Assembly (NCBI GenBank): GCA_031119555.1
Contig: JAVHXQ010000001.1
Span: 1 to 64,000 of the forward strand
Reading direction: 5' to 3'
Source of the DNA: Candidatus Dactylopiibacterium sp.
Lineage (GTDB): Bacteria > Pseudomonadota > Gammaproteobacteria > Burkholderiales > Rhodocyclaceae
DNA: 64,000 nt
Below, one piece after another: positions 29,793 to 41,875 of the stretch. Within the stretch, counting starts at the first letter, position 1, and each line of letters starts with the position of its first letter. The position numbers and the translations under genes are program-made. The notes beneath the pieces are model-generated. The model was not told where the DNA came from. It saw only the letters and a program-made list of their open reading frames with translations, and searched no databases.

Positions 29793-29913
29793 GGCGGAAG
29801 GTTCCGGAAAGAAAGTCAGGGACGGGATTATAGCCGCGCCACGGCCCGCGCCGGCAGACGACCGACGCGCGAGCGGACGCGGGTCGCGCACGGGCAAGAA
29901 ACGTAAAAAGCAC

Positions 29914-29940
29914 TAAACCTTGTCGTCGCCCTGCCGATAG
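29914..29940 (+). promoter_or_regulatory. Candidate sigma-28 (FliA) promoter of the MCP gene
   Basis: TAAACCTT-N11-GCCGATAG, close to TAAAGTTT-N11-GCCGATAA; 36 bp before the MCP ATG. Confidence 0.8.
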
Positions 29941-29975
29941 TTCTGTGTTCCTCTCCATCCGTACAAAGCACATCC

Positions 29976-31607
29976 ATGTTGAGCCGTCTAAGCATCGCCC
30001 AGCGCATCACCGCAGGTTTCGCCATTCTCATCGCCCTCATGATCGCCGTCGGCATCGTCGGCACGGCCGGCATGAAACGCCAGAATTCACAGGTGCAGGA
30101 ACTCCTGGGCCGCGACATCAAGCTCTACCAGACCGTCGTCAACGGCCAGGCGCGCATGAGCAAGATGCGCCGCGACGAGAAGGACGTCTTCCTTTCGCTG
30201 GGCAACGAAGCCGAGATCGCCGACTACCAGAAGAAATGGCAGCAATCGCTCGATCGCGTGGGCGAATCGCTGCGCACGCTGCGCGAAATGAGCCCGGGCG
30301 ACGACCACGCCTCGCTGCAGCAGGCCGAAGAGGCGATGCAGAAATACAGCGGCGGCATGAACGAAATGATCAGCCAGATGCGTAGCGAGGCCTACACCAG
30401 CTCGCGCGACGTCAACAACGCTTTCGAGCCCTTCAAGAAGGATGCGCAGACGGCGACCAAGGCACTGGATCAGATCGCCAAGGAAGCCGACACCCGCATC
30501 AAGGGCATAGACGGCGAGCTGGCGGGCATCTTCAGACAGGTGGCCACGCTCGGACTCACGCTCGTCATCGTGGCCGTGATCGCCGGCTGCGTGGGCGGCT
30601 TCACGGTGGTACGCAGCGTGAGCGCTCCGCTGCGCCGCCTGCAGCAGACCATCCAGCGCATCCAGGGCAGCGGCCGCATCGGCGAGCGCATGACCGTCAC
30701 CTCCGGCGACGAGATCGGCAAGACCTCGCGCGCCTTCAACCAGCTGCTCGAAACCATGTGCGGCATCATCAGCGATGCCGGCCGCAACTCGGGCGAACTC
30801 GTCAACATGGCGCAGGCGCTGAGGGGCGCGGCGGATAACGTGAAACACGCGTCCAGCCAGCAGGCGGATGCCGCGCATGCCACGGCCGCCGCCATCGAAC
30901 AGCTCACGAGCAGCATCGCGCAAATCGCGCAGCGCGCGCAGGACGTGGAACAGGTGGCGGGCCAGATGGCGCACACCGCGAGCACCAGCCTGGGCCACGC
31001 CACCGGCACGGCGGGTCAGATCCGCGAGATCGCGGGCACCATCCTGCAGTCGGCCGAACTCGTCGAGTCGCTCAACCACCGCTCCGACGAGATCGGCGGC
31101 ATCGTCCTGACCATCAAGGAAATCGCCGACCAGACCAGCCTGCTCGCGCTCAACGCCGCCATCGAAGCGGCGCGCGCGGGCGAACAGGGCCGCGGCTTCG
31201 CGGTCGTGGCCGACGAAGTCCGCAAGCTCGCCGAGCGCACCACAAGCGCCACGGTGGACATCCAGAACATGATCGAAGTCGTGCAGCGCGACACGGGCAC
31301 CACCGCGACCAACATGCAGACCGTGCGCGCGCTGATCGAGCAAGGCGTGTCGAACACGGAACAGGTGGCCGCCACGCTGCAGCAGATCGAGCAGCTCGCC
31401 ACCCAGAGCGCGCACCACACGTCCGAGATCGCGCTCGCGATCAGGGAACAGAGCGCGGCCAGCGAGGACATCTCCAGCCACGTGGACGAAATCGCCGCGG
31501 CCAGCGCGAGCAACAACGCGTCGGCGGGCGAGACTTCGCGCTCCGCGTTGCAGCTCACCGAGATCTCGCAGCAGCTGGACCGCACGATCCAGCATTTCAG
31601 CGTCTGA
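29976..31607 (+). CDS. Methyl-accepting chemotaxis protein
   Basis: Two TM segments, HAMP, MA domain hairpin [40 protein letters not shown]. Confidence 0.97.
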   Translation: MLSRLSIAQRITAGFAILIALMIAVGIVGTAGMKRQNSQVQELLGRDIKLYQTVVNGQARMSKMRRDEKDVFLSLGNEAEIADYQKKWQQSLDRVGESLRTLREMSPGDDHASLQQAEEAMQKYSGGMNEMISQMRSEAYTSSRDVNNAFEPFKKDAQTATKALDQIAKEADTRIKGIDGELAGIFRQVATLGLTLVIVAVIAGCVGGFTVVRSVSAPLRRLQQTIQRIQGSGRIGERMTVTSGDEIGKTSRAFNQLLETMCGIISDAGRNSGELVNMAQALRGAADNVKHASSQQADAAHATAAAIEQLTSSIAQIAQRAQDVEQVAGQMAHTASTSLGHATGTAGQIREIAGTILQSAELVESLNHRSDEIGGIVLTIKEIADQTSLLALNAAIEAARAGEQGRGFAVVADEVRKLAERTTSATVDIQNMIEVVQRDTGTTATNMQTVRALIEQGVSNTEQVAATLQQIEQLATQSAHHTSEIALAIREQSAASEDISSHVDEIAAASASNNASAGETSRSALQLTEISQQLDRTIQHFSV

Positions 31608-31629
31608 GCGCGGGCTTTTCCAGGCCACA

Positions 31630-31653
31630 GGGCGCCCCGCGGGGCGCCTTTTT
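31630..31653 (+). terminator. Rho-independent terminator of the MCP gene
   Basis: GGCGCCCCGCGGGGCGCC followed by TTTTT. Confidence 0.85.
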
Positions 31654-31660
31654 CACGGAC

Positions 31661-31891
31661 TCAGTAGGTGCTGCCGAGCATCTTGATGATGAGTTCCTTG
31701 GAGACGAAGCCGAACATGCCCAGGCCCAGACCGAAAAAGAGCCACAGCATGCCGTACTTGCCGGCCTTGGATTCGCGCGCGAGGTTCCAGATGATGAAGG
31801 CCATGTAGGCGATCAGGCCGGACAGGAGGAATTTCAGGCTCAGCTCACCGAATTCGGGTTCGGTGAGGCCGAAGAGGACGGGTTCGTTCAT
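31661..31891 (-). CDS. Small inner-membrane protein, DUF2788-like
   Basis: 76 aa MNEPVLFGLTEPEFGELSLKFLLSGLIAYMAFIIWNLARESKAGKYGMLWLFFGLGLGMFGFVSKELIIKMLGSTY. Confidence 0.85.
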   Translation of the reverse strand: MNEPVLFGLTEPEFGELSLKFLLSGLIAYMAFIIWNLARESKAGKYGMLWLFFGLGLGMFGFVSKELIIKMLGSTY

Positions 31892-31972
31892 GGGGGGCTC
31901 CTGCAGCCTTGTTGTGGGAATGCCGTCTGCTGCTCGACGGCGTATCCATCATGCTACCCAGCCCGCCGGACG

Positions 31973-31997
31973 AAAAAAACCCCGCCATCGGGCGGGG
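31973..31997 (-). terminator. Rho-independent terminator of argF
   Basis: CCCCGCC / GGCGGGG stem with a T-run on the minus strand. Confidence 0.85.
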
Positions 31998-32019
31998 CTG
32001 GCTTGCGGCGGAGGCGCGC

Positions 32020-32943
32020 TCAGTTGTCGACGCGTCCCATCACGAGGAACTCGAGCAGCGCCTTCTGCGCGTGCAGGCGGTTCTCCGCCTCTTCCCAGAC
32101 CACGCTCTGCGGGCCGTCGATGACTTCCGAGCTGACTTCCTCGCCCCGGTGCGCCGGCAGGCAGTGCATGAAAAGCGCGTCCTTGTCCGCCACGCGCATC
32201 ATCTCGCCATCCACCTGGTAATCGGCGAAGTCGCGCAGGCGCGCCTCGTTCTCAGCCTCGAAGCCCATCGAGGTCCAGACGTCGGTCGTGATGATGTGGG
32301 CGCCGCGCGCGGCATCCATCGGGTCGGCGAACTGCTCGAAATGCGTGTGGCCCGCGATGTTGGCCTTGGCGATGTCGACTTCGTAGCCCTTGGGCGAAGC
32401 CACGTGCACCTTGAAATCCAGCAGCTCGGCAGCCTGCAGCCAGGTGTTGCACATGTTGTTGGTGTCCCCGATCCAGGCCACCGTCCTGCCCTGGATGGAG
32501 CCGTTGCGCTCGATCCAGGTGTAGATGTCGGCCAAGATCTGGCAGGGATGGAATTCGTTGGTCAGGCCATTGATGACGGGCACCCGCGAATGCGCGGCGA
32601 AGCGCTCCACGATGGTCTGCTCGAAAGTCCGGATCATGACCACGTCGGACATGCGCGAGATCACCTGCGCCGCGTCCTCGACGGGCTCGCCGCGGCCCAG
32701 CTGCGAGTCGCGCGTGTTGAGGTAGATCGCCGAGCCCCCCAGCTGGAACATGCCGGCCTCGAACGACAGACGCGTGCGCGTGCTGGCCTTCTCGAAGATC
32801 ATGACCAGCGTGCGATCGAAGAGCGGATGGTAAGTTTCGTAACGCTTGAACTTGTCCTTGATCCACTTCGCACGCGCGAAGACGTAATCGAGCTCTTCGC
32901 GGGAAAGGTCCTTGAACTGCAGGAAATGCCTGGGCGCCTTCAT
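32020..32943 (-). CDS. argF: Ornithine carbamoyltransferase
   Basis: MKAPRHFLQFKDLSREELDYVFARAKWIKDKF...FEKASTRTRLSFEAGMFQLGG...FMHCLPAHRGEEVS. Confidence 0.97.
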   Translation of the reverse strand: MKAPRHFLQFKDLSREELDYVFARAKWIKDKFKRYETYHPLFDRTLVMIFEKASTRTRLSFEAGMFQLGGSAIYLNTRDSQLGRGEPVEDAAQVISRMSDVVMIRTFEQTIVERFAAHSRVPVINGLTNEFHPCQILADIYTWIERNGSIQGRTVAWIGDTNNMCNTWLQAAELLDFKVHVASPKGYEVDIAKANIAGHTHFEQFADPMDAARGAHIITTDVWTSMGFEAENEARLRDFADYQVDGEMMRVADKDALFMHCLPAHRGEEVSSEVIDGPQSVVWEEAENRLHAQKALLEFLVMGRVDN

Positions 32944-33025
32944 CGTCGTGTTCTTTCTCTGACGCAGGGATCTGCGCGGAACGGAGGTGTCGAGCGCCAG
33001 CCAGATATTCGGCCGGCCAGAAATG

Positions 33026-33058
33026 AAAAAGGGGCGCGACTCGCGTCACACCCCCTTT
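33026..33058 (-). terminator. Probable terminator of rpsT
   Basis: AAAGGGG...CCCCCTTT inverted repeat downstream of the rpsT stop. Confidence 0.5.
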
Positions 33059-33091
33059 GCGGATCAGGCCAGGAACTGGCCGTCAATCCAG

Positions 33092-33364
33092 TCAGGCAGC
33101 AGCGCCCATCGCCTTGATGGCGGCGGAGAGGCGGCTCTTGTGACGCGCGGCAGCGTTCTTGTGAACGATGTCCTTGTCGGCGATGCTGTCGATGATGCTC
33201 ACGGACTTGTTGAACACTTCTTGAGCAGCAGCCTTGTCACCGGCCGCGACAGCCTTGCGCACGGCCTTGATAGCGGTGCGCAGACTGGAACGCTGGCTGG
33301 CGTTTTGGGCGCGTGCCACGAGAGCCTGACGGGCGCGCTTGCGGGCTTGTGCGGAATTGGCCAT
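33092..33364 (-). CDS. rpsT: 30S ribosomal protein S20
   Basis: [39 protein letters not shown]... Confidence 0.97.
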   Translation of the reverse strand: MANSAQARKRARQALVARAQNASQRSSLRTAIKAVRKAVAAGDKAAAQEVFNKSVSIIDSIADKDIVHKNAAARHKSRLSAAIKAMGAAA

Positions 33365-33525
33365 TTGTTCTGTCTTCGTTGGAAACGCGAAAACGCGGAT
33401 GATAACGTCCGTGCAAGCTTCTTGCAAGCCTTTCGAGCGCCGCGCGCGAAAGGCGCCGCGACCGCCAATGCTATGATTCGCGCCGGCCCGCTGCGGGTCG
33501 TCCGTTCCATTGCCGGCCTTTCCCG

Positions 33526-35064
33526 ATGAATCTGCTCAAGGCTCTCGCCACCGTCAGCGGCCTGACGTTCGCCTCCCGCATCCTGGGCCTCGTCCGCGAG
33601 GTGCTGATCGCCAACCTGTTCGGCGCGGGCCTGCTCACCGACGCCTTCAACGTCGCCTTCCGCCTGCCCAACCTGCTGCGACGCCTGTTCGCCGAAGGCG
33701 CGTTCTCGCAAGCCTTCGTTCCCATCCTGGCCGAATACAAGAGTCGCCGCGGCGACGCGGAAACCCGCGATCTGGTGAGTCACGTGGCGAGCCTGCTGGG
33801 GCTCGCGGTGCTGCTCGTGTCGGTCCTGGGCGTGATCGCCGCACCCTGGGTGATCCGGCTCACGGCGGGCGGCTTCGCCAGCGACCCGCAGAAGTTCGCG
33901 CTCACCGTGGAACTCACGCGCATCACCTTCCCCTATATCTTCTTCATGGCGATGGTGGCGCTCTCGGCCGGGGTGCTCAACACCTGGAGCCGCTTCTCGG
34001 TGCCGGCCGTCACGCCCGTGCTGCTGAACATCTCCTTCATCGGCATGGCGCTGTTCGCCGCGCCGTGGTTCGACGAGCCCGTGAAGGCGCTCGCCTGGGG
34101 AGCCTTCATCGGCGGCGTGCTGCAACTGGCGATCCAGATTCCGGCCCTGGCACGCATCGGCATGCTGCCGCGCTTTTCGATCTCCACGCGCGACCCGGGC
34201 GTGATGCGCATCCTCAAGCTCATGGGGCCCGCCACGATAGGCGTCTCGGTGGCGCAGATCAGCCTGCTCATCAATACCGCCTTTGCTTCCTGGCTGCCCA
34301 CGGGCAGTGTTTCGTGGCTCAACTATGCCGACCGCCTCATGGAGTTTCCGATGGGCATACTGGGAGCCGCGCTGGGCACCATCCTGCTGCCCAGCCTGTC
34401 GCGGATGCGTGCGCAGAACGATCACGCGGGTTTCTCGGCGACGCTCGACTGGGGGCTGCGCGTGGCCTTCCTGCTCACGGCGCCCGCCGCGGTGGGGATG
34501 ATGATCCTGGCGGTGCCCCTCGCGGCCACCCTCTTCCAGCATGGCGCCTTCACGGCCCATGACACGCTGCGCACGCAGGAGGCGTTGCTTGCCTACAGCA
34601 CGGGCCTGCTGGGGCTCATCCTGGTGAAGATCCTCGCGCCGGCGTTCTATTCGCGCCAGGACATCCGCACGCCGCTGAAGTACGCGCTGATCTCGCTCGT
34701 GAGCACGCAGTTGCTGAACCTGCTGCTGGTGCTGCATCTGGGCATGGGTCACGCCGGACTGGCGCTGTCGATCAGCCTGGCCGCCACGCTCAACGCCAGC
34801 CTGCTGTTCTACGGTCTGCGCAAGCTCGGGGCCTATGTGCCGCAGGCGGGCTGGGGCGGCTTCGCGCTGCGTCTGCTCACGGCGCTGGGCGTGCTGGCGC
34901 TCGTACTGTGGTTCGGCATGGGCGAAACGCCGCGCTGGACGGCGCAGACCACGCTGTGGCGCGTGGGCCACCTGGCGCTGGTGATGAGCGCGGGCATTGC
35001 GGCGTACTTCGGCACGCTCTTCGCGCTGGGCTTCCGGCTGGGCGACTTCCGCCGCCGCAGCTGA
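33526..35064 (+). CDS. murJ: Lipid II flippase MurJ
   Basis: [67 protein letters not shown]. Confidence 0.97.
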   Translation: MNLLKALATVSGLTFASRILGLVREVLIANLFGAGLLTDAFNVAFRLPNLLRRLFAEGAFSQAFVPILAEYKSRRGDAETRDLVSHVASLLGLAVLLVSVLGVIAAPWVIRLTAGGFASDPQKFALTVELTRITFPYIFFMAMVALSAGVLNTWSRFSVPAVTPVLLNISFIGMALFAAPWFDEPVKALAWGAFIGGVLQLAIQIPALARIGMLPRFSISTRDPGVMRILKLMGPATIGVSVAQISLLINTAFASWLPTGSVSWLNYADRLMEFPMGILGAALGTILLPSLSRMRAQNDHAGFSATLDWGLRVAFLLTAPAAVGMMILAVPLAATLFQHGAFTAHDTLRTQEALLAYSTGLLGLILVKILAPAFYSRQDIRTPLKYALISLVSTQLLNLLLVLHLGMGHAGLALSISLAATLNASLLFYGLRKLGAYVPQAGWGGFALRLLTALGVLALVLWFGMGETPRWTAQTTLWRVGHLALVMSAGIAAYFGTLFALGFRLGDFRRRS

Positions 35065-35093
35065 CGCCAGCGTCATACCCGGTTGCGTGAACG

Positions 35094-35126
35094 AAAAAAG
35101 CCGCTGCCAGGGCAGCGGCTTTTTTT
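35094..35126. terminator. Bidirectional terminator between murJ and adk
   Basis: AAAAAAGCCGCTGCC-AG-GGCAGCGGCTTTTTTT. Confidence 0.92.
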
Positions 35127-35146
35127 GCGTTCGCGCCGCGACGGAC

Positions 35147-36602
<1,456 letters not shown>

Positions 36603-36603
<1 letters not shown>

Positions 36604-36788
36604 CACGCGGCCCCCGCCTCGTCGGCGGAGAGCGGCCGCGCCTCGTCGGCGAGCATCACGGGAATGCCGTCCTTGATGGCGTAAGCCAGCCGGCACGGCC
36701 GGCAGACGAGTTCGTTCGCGGCGCGACGGGTCTCCAGCGGACCTTTGCAGACAGGACAAACGAGGATTTCAAGCAGCTTCGGATCCAT
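36603..36788 (-). CDS. Trm112 family protein (UPF0434)
   Basis: [53 protein letters not shown]. Confidence 0.95.
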
Positions 36789-37782
36789 GCAATCGCTCCA
36801 GAACGGGTTTCAGCGCAGCCGCGTCGAGTTGGGCCTCGACCGGCAGCACCCAGCAGTCAGGCGGGGCCAGGGCCGCGCATTTTACTGCATCCTTCTCCGT
36901 GAGCAGGAGCACATCGCCCTCCGGAACGCGCAGATCCTGCGGCGTGAAGCGATGGTGGTCGCCGAAAGCCCGCGTGCTGGCAAGCGTGAGCCCCAGCGCG
37001 CGCAGGCTCGCAAAGAACCGGTCGGGGTCGGCGATGCCGGCCAGGGCATGTACGCGCCGCCCCGCGAAAGCCGCCGCGTCACAACGCTCGGCCGGCACCG
37101 CGAGGCGCCAGAGGTGCCCCGCACGCAGCGTCATCGAGGCACAAGGCCGTGCGGGCAGGCGGGCCCGCAGCGTCGCACCGAGGTCTCCGTTGGCGATCAG
37201 CAGCGTGGCCGTGCGCAGCCGCCCCAGCGGCTCGCGCAGCGGCCCCGCCGGCATGAGCCAGCCGTTGCCGAGGATGCGTTCGTTGAGCACCACGATCTCC
37301 GCATCGCGCGCGAGTGCGTAGTGCTGCAGGCCGTCGTCGGTGATCAGCACGTTCACTTCGGGATGCGCGGCCAGCAGGGCACGCGCCGCGTCGGCCCGGC
37401 GCCGCCCGATCCAGAGCGGGCAGCCGGTGCGTCGCGCAAGCAGCACGGGCTCGTCGCCGCAGCGGTCGGGGTCGGAGTCGGGGCGCACGGCTTCGGGCAG
37501 GCGCGCCGAGCCGCCGTAGCCGCGCGAGAGTATGCCCGGAACATGACCCGCCTCGCGCAGCGCGCGGGCCAGCCAGATCACGACCGGCGTCTTGCCGCTG
37601 CCGCCGGCCGCGAGGTTGCCCACCACCACCACGGGCACGGGCAGGCGCTCGCTGCGCAGCAGGCCACCGCGATAGGCCAGCCGACGCAGCGCGGCCAGCA
37701 CGCCGAACAGCGCCGCGACGGGGAGCCAGGCGAGCGCGAGCCCGCCGCGAGCATCCCACCAGGCCGGACGCCTCAGCGCCAT
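36769..37782 (-). CDS. lpxK: Tetraacyldisaccharide 4'-kinase
   Basis: [40 protein letters not shown]. Confidence 0.95.
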   Translation of the reverse strand: MALRRPAWWDARGGLALAWLPVAALFGVLAALRRLAYRGGLLRSERLPVPVVVVGNLAAGGSGKTPVVIWLARALREAGHVPGILSRGYGGSARLPEAVRPDSDPDRCGDEPVLLARRTGCPLWIGRRRADAARALLAAHPEVNVLITDDGLQHYALARDAEIVVLNERILGNGWLMPAGPLREPLGRLRTATLLIANGDLGATLRARLPARPCASMTLRAGHLWRLAVPAERCDAAAFAGRRVHALAGIADPDRFFASLRALGLTLASTRAFGDHHRFTPQDLRVPEGDVLLLTEKDAVKCAALAPPDCWVLPVEAQLDAAALKPVLERLHGSEAA

Positions 37783-37788
37783 GCCGGC

Positions 37789-38211
37789 TTACCGGCGCGT
37801 CTGCGCGGCAAAGGAAACGTTGGGCAGGCCGGCCTTCTGCGCGGCCTGCATGACGTCGAAGACCGCCTGGAAGTTGGCCTTCGCGTCGCCGTTGATGACC
37901 ACCAGCGGAGACTTCTCGGCGGCATCGGGCGCCACGCGGCGCAGCGCGGCCACGATGCTGTCGATGTCGCGGGCGCCGACCGGTGTCTTGTTTACGAGCA
38001 CCTCGCCGGCCGCGTTGATGACGACGCTGATCTCCTCGGGCTGCGTCTGCGAGGGCGGCGCGTCGGAACTCGGCAGGCTGATCTCCAGCCCCGAGAAGCG
38101 GGAGTAGGTCGTCGTCAGCATCAGGAAGATGATGATGACGAGCAGCACGTCGATGAGCGGGATCAGGTTGATCTCGAGCTCTTCCTTGCCCTGGCCGCGG
38201 CGGAAATTCAT
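37789..38211 (-). CDS. exbD: ExbD/TolR family biopolymer transport protein
   Basis: MNFRRGQGKEELEINLIPLIDVLLVIIIFLMLTTTYSRFSGLEISLP. Confidence 0.93.
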   Translation of the reverse strand: MNFRRGQGKEELEINLIPLIDVLLVIIIFLMLTTTYSRFSGLEISLPSSDAPPSQTQPEEISVVINAAGEVLVNKTPVGARDIDSIVAALRRVAPDAAEKSPLVVINGDAKANFQAVFDVMQAAQKAGLPNVSFAAQTRR

Positions 38212-38221
38212 CGCCGGCTCC

Positions 38222-38842
38222 TTACTTCGCGCTGCGGCGCTCGCCGTGCAGCACTTCGACGAGCTTCACGGCCTGCTGCTCCATCTCGACCACGATGCTG
38301 TCGACGAGGGCGCGGAAGTGGCGATGTGCGATCAGCGCCGGAATCGCGATCAACAGGCCGAAACCGGTGTTGTAGAGCGCGATGGAGATGCCGTGCGCGA
38401 GCTGGGTGGGGTCGGTGCCGCCGCCCGTGGGGCTTTGCGCGCCGAACAGCTCGATCATGCCGACCACGGTGCCGAACAGGCCCATGAGGGGTGCCACGGT
38501 GGCGATCGTGCCCAGCGTGGTGAGGAAGCGGCCGAGTTCGTGCGCAACGGCCGCACCGGCTTCCTCGATGGATTCCTTCATGACCTCGCGGCTGGCGCGC
38601 ATATTGCGCAGACCGGCCGCCAGCACCTGCCCCAGCGGGGAATGCGCCTGCACGCGGGCGATCAGCTCGTCCGAGGGCCCCGCCTGGCGCAACTCGCCGA
38701 GCACTTTCTCGAGCAGCCCGGGCGGAACGATGGCCTTGCGACGCAAGGAGAAAAGCCGCTCGATGATCAGCGCCAGCGCGATGACAGAGGCAAACAGCAA
38801 GGGAATGATCGGCCAGTCAGCGGCGCGGATGATCTCCAGCAC
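38222..38842 (-). CDS. exbB: MotA/TolQ/ExbB proton channel family protein
   Basis: TM segments plus TLGTIATVAPLMGLFGTVVGMIELF; next to exbD. Confidence 0.92.
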   Translation of the reverse strand: MLEIIRAADWPIIPLLFASVIALALIIERLFSLRRKAIVPPGLLEKVLGELRQAGPSDELIARVQAHSPLGQVLAAGLRNMRASREVMKESIEEAGAAVAHELGRFLTTLGTIATVAPLMGLFGTVVGMIELFGAQSPTGGGTDPTQLAHGISIALYNTGFGLLIAIPALIAHRHFRALVDSIVVEMEQQAVKLVEVLHGERRSAK

Positions 38843-38977
38843 GGGAGCGACTCCTGAGTTTCAACGGGTGCGGAACTGTATCGCCCCCCTTTGGGCAGGG
38901 CAAGCGCACCCATCCGCCTGAAAGCCGCCATCCGGCGCCCGCCGCGCCCGTTCGTGAGCGGCGGACGGCCTCCGATT

Positions 38978-39000
38978 TAATCCACAGAAACTGTGGATAA
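38978..39000. promoter_or_regulatory. Inverted pair of DnaA-box-like 9-mers (TAATCCACA ... TGTGGATAA)
   Basis: Minus-strand TTATCCACA matches the canonical DnaA box exactly; the plus-strand copy has one mismatch. Confidence 0.55.
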
Positions 39001-39124
39001 GTTTGTGAACGGTTCGGGGGCTAACGCGCTAAACCGGCTCTGGGCATAGGTTTTTTTCAAGTCGGTCAAAAATGAAGCCGAAATGACAGAGTATATAAAA
39101 ATCAAAGACTTGCAAAAGAATCCG

Positions 39125-39154
39125 CTTGTCAAGACTTGTCACGACCTGTCAGAT
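39125..39154 (+). repeat. Three consecutive ~10-bp direct repeats upstream of xseA
   Basis: CTTGTCAAGA CTTGTCACGA CCTGTCAGAT. Confidence 0.7.
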
Positions 39155-39209
39155 CCGCCTCTCGCGCAGCCAGACAGGCCGCGATGTGGATTGCGCTAGA
39201 ATCCAGCCC

Positions 39210-40571
39210 ATGCCCAGACAGCTTTTCAGCCCGGAACAAGGCGGCGCGCAGGTTTCCAGCGTGTCTGACTTTGTGACGCAAATTCGTTCGCTCATCGAGC
39301 AAAATTCTCCCTTGCGCTGGATCGGTGGTGAAATCGCCAATCTGGTGTACGCCAGTTCCGGCCACGTCTATTTCACGCTGCGCGACGCGCGCGCGCAGGT
39401 CCGCTGTGCGATGTGGCGCAACCGGGCCCAGCTGCTGCCCTTCCGGCTCGCCGAAGGCATGCAGGTGGAAGTCCGCGCGCAGGCCACCGTCTATGAAGCC
39501 CGCGGCGATCTGCAACTGTCGGTCGAACAGGTGCGGCGCGCCGGCCTGGGCAGCCTCTATGAAGCCTTTCTGCGCCTCAAGGCCCGCCTGGAGGCCGAGG
39601 GGCTCTTCGCGCCCGAGCGCAAGCGCCCGCTTCCGCTGCGCGCGACGGGCATCGCGCTGGTCACCTCGCGCTCCGGCGCGGTGCTGCACGACGTGCTGAC
39701 CGTGCTGCGGCGCCGCGCGCCCGCCCTGCCCGTCACGCTCTACCCCACGCGCGTACAGGGCGAAGACGCCCCCGCCGCGATCGCCTCCGCCATCGCGCTC
39801 GCCGACCGCCGGGCGCAGCAGGACGGCAATCAGGTGCTGCTGCTGTGCCGGGGGGGTGGCAGCCTGGAAGACCTGTGGGCATTCAACAGCGAAGCCGTGG
39901 TGCGCGCCATCGCCGCCTGCCGCCTGCCCGTCGTGAGCGGCGTGGGTCACGAAACCGACGTCACGCTGGCGGATTTCGCGGCCGACCTACGCGCGGCCAC
40001 GCCCAGCGCCGCAGCGGAGATCCTCTCGGCCGACTGGTTCGCGCTGCGCCAGCGCCTGCCCGAACTCGCCCGCCTGCTGCAGCGCAGCCTGCAATGGCGC
40101 CTCACGCGCGCGGCCCAGCGCACGGATGAACTGCAACGCCGCCTGACCCACCCACGCACCCGGCTTGCGCGCGGCCAGGAAGCCCTCGACGCGCTCGCGC
40201 GCCGGCTCGAAAGCCAGATCCACCGGCGCCAGCGCGCCCTGCAGCAGGGCCTCTCCGCGCTTGCCGCGCGCCTTTCGGCGCAACGTCCACGCATGGCGCC
40301 GCGCGCGACGCGACTCGCGCAGCTCGACGCCCGCCTGCGTTACGCCGCCACCCAGCAGCACAACCGCCGCGCGGCCAACGTGGCGCAACTCGCCGCCCGT
40401 CTCAACGCCCTCAATCCGGAAGCCGTCCTCGCGCGCGGCTACGCGGTCGTGCGCGACGCCCACGGCGGGATCCTGCGCGACGCCACCGCGAGCCAGCCCG
40501 GCCAGCCGCTTGAAGTCCAGCTCGCGAAGGGACGCCTCAAGGTCCGCGTGGAAGGAACGGAGCACTCCTGA
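39210..40571 (+). CDS. xseA: Exodeoxyribonuclease VII large subunit
   Basis: VSDFVTQIRSLIEQNSPLRWIGGEIANLVYASSGHVYFTLRDARAQVRCAMWR. Confidence 0.96.
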   Translation: MPRQLFSPEQGGAQVSSVSDFVTQIRSLIEQNSPLRWIGGEIANLVYASSGHVYFTLRDARAQVRCAMWRNRAQLLPFRLAEGMQVEVRAQATVYEARGDLQLSVEQVRRAGLGSLYEAFLRLKARLEAEGLFAPERKRPLPLRATGIALVTSRSGAVLHDVLTVLRRRAPALPVTLYPTRVQGEDAPAAIASAIALADRRAQQDGNQVLLLCRGGGSLEDLWAFNSEAVVRAIAACRLPVVSGVGHETDVTLADFAADLRAATPSAAAEILSADWFALRQRLPELARLLQRSLQWRLTRAAQRTDELQRRLTHPRTRLARGQEALDALARRLESQIHRRQRALQQGLSALAARLSAQRPRMAPRATRLAQLDARLRYAATQQHNRRAANVAQLAARLNALNPEAVLARGYAVVRDAHGGILRDATASQPGQPLEVQLAKGRLKVRVEGTEHS

Positions 40572-40667
40572 ACCGGCGCCCCCACCGGTTTGCAGTACAA
40601 TCCCGAACGCCCCGAAGCCGATGACGATGCCATCGGCGAATTCAAACCCACCGTCATGGAGAGAGAA

Positions 40668-41249
40668 ATGACACATACCCTGCCCCCGCTGCCGTACGCC
40701 AAGAACGCCCTGGTGCCGCACATCTCCGAGGAGACCTTCGAGTACCACTACGGCAAGCACCATCAGGCCTATGTCACCAACCTGAACAACCTGATCCCGG
40801 GCACCGAGTTCGAAAACGCTGCACTCGAGGACATCATCCGCAAGAGTTCCGGCGGCATCTACAACAACGCCGCGCAGGTCTGGAACCACACTTTCTTCTG
40901 GAGTTCGATGAAGCCGGCCGGCGGCGGCGCTCCCAGCGGTGCGCTGGCGGATGCCATCCAGGCCAAGTGGGGCAGCTTCGACGCCTTCAAGGAAGCCTTC
41001 ACGAAGAGCGCGGTCGGCAACTTCGGTTCTGGCTGGACCTGGCTCGTGAAGAAGGCCGACGGCAGCGTGGACATCGTCAACACCGGCCCCGCCGGCACGC
41101 CGCTGACCACCACCGACAAGGCGCTGCTGACGATCGACGTCTGGGAGCACGCCTACTACATCGATTACCGCAACGCGCGTCCGAAGTTCGTCGAGACCTT
41201 CCTCGCGAACCTCGCCAACTGGGATTTCGCCAGCGCGAATTTCGCCTGA
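40668..41249 (+). CDS. sodB: Superoxide dismutase [Fe]
   Basis: [42 protein letters not shown]...[18 protein letters not shown]. Confidence 0.97.
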   Translation: MTHTLPPLPYAKNALVPHISEETFEYHYGKHHQAYVTNLNNLIPGTEFENAALEDIIRKSSGGIYNNAAQVWNHTFFWSSMKPAGGGAPSGALADAIQAKWGSFDAFKEAFTKSAVGNFGSGWTWLVKKADGSVDIVNTGPAGTPLTTTDKALLTIDVWEHAYYIDYRNARPKFVETFLANLANWDFASANFA

Positions 41250-41292
41250 GCACGCGCGGATCGACCCAAGGCCGCCGCGTCGCGCCGGCCGC

Positions 41293-41319
41293 AATGCCGC
41301 CCTCCGGGGCGGCATTTTT
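41293..41319 (+). terminator. Rho-independent terminator of sodB
   Basis: ATGCCGCCC-TCCG-GGGCGGCAT followed by TTTT. Confidence 0.9.
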
Positions 41320-41339
41320 CATGGGCGAGACGCCGCGCG

Positions 41340-41765
41340 TCAGCCCAGCGCGAACATCGCCACGGCGACGTAACGCCCGGTCTTGGCGAGCGTCACCAGG
41401 AGCAGGAACGACCATGCCGGCTCGCGCATCATGCCAGCCACGAGCGTCAGCGGATCGCCCACGACCGGCATCCAGCTCAGCAGCAGCGTCCAGCGTCCGT
41501 AACGCGCGTACCCGCGCTGCGCGCGCGCCAGCGCCGGCCCCTTGAGCGGGAACCACCTGCGCTCGCCGAAGCGCGCCATGCCGTAGCGCCCCAGCCAGGC
41601 ATTCACGCAGGAACCCAGCACATTGCCGAGGCTGGCCACCGCCACCAGCAGCCACACCGGCCCCGCTCCGCCGCGCAGCAGCCCCGCGAGCAGCAGCTCG
41701 GACTGCAGCGGCAGCAAGGTGGCGGCGCCAAAGGCGGCGGCAAACAGGACGGCGCAGGCCAGCAT
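41340..41765 (-). CDS. YqaA family (SNARE-associated/DedA-like) membrane protein
   Basis: LPLQSELLLAGLLRGG...ASLGNVLGSCVNAWLGRYG...LLSWMPVVGDPLTLVAGMMRE. Confidence 0.9.
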   Translation of the reverse strand: MLACAVLFAAAFGAATLLPLQSELLLAGLLRGGAGPVWLLVAVASLGNVLGSCVNAWLGRYGMARFGERRWFPLKGPALARAQRGYARYGRWTLLLSWMPVVGDPLTLVAGMMREPAWSFLLLVTLAKTGRYVAVAMFALG

Positions 41766-41875
41766 GCGCTCAGGCGGAAGTCCGGACGGCGCCGCGCCCG
41801 GACAGGCGGCCCCGATGCCGTCGCGACGCGCGGACAGCCGCCGGGCGGCAAAGCGCGTCGTGCATGACGCAGCGC

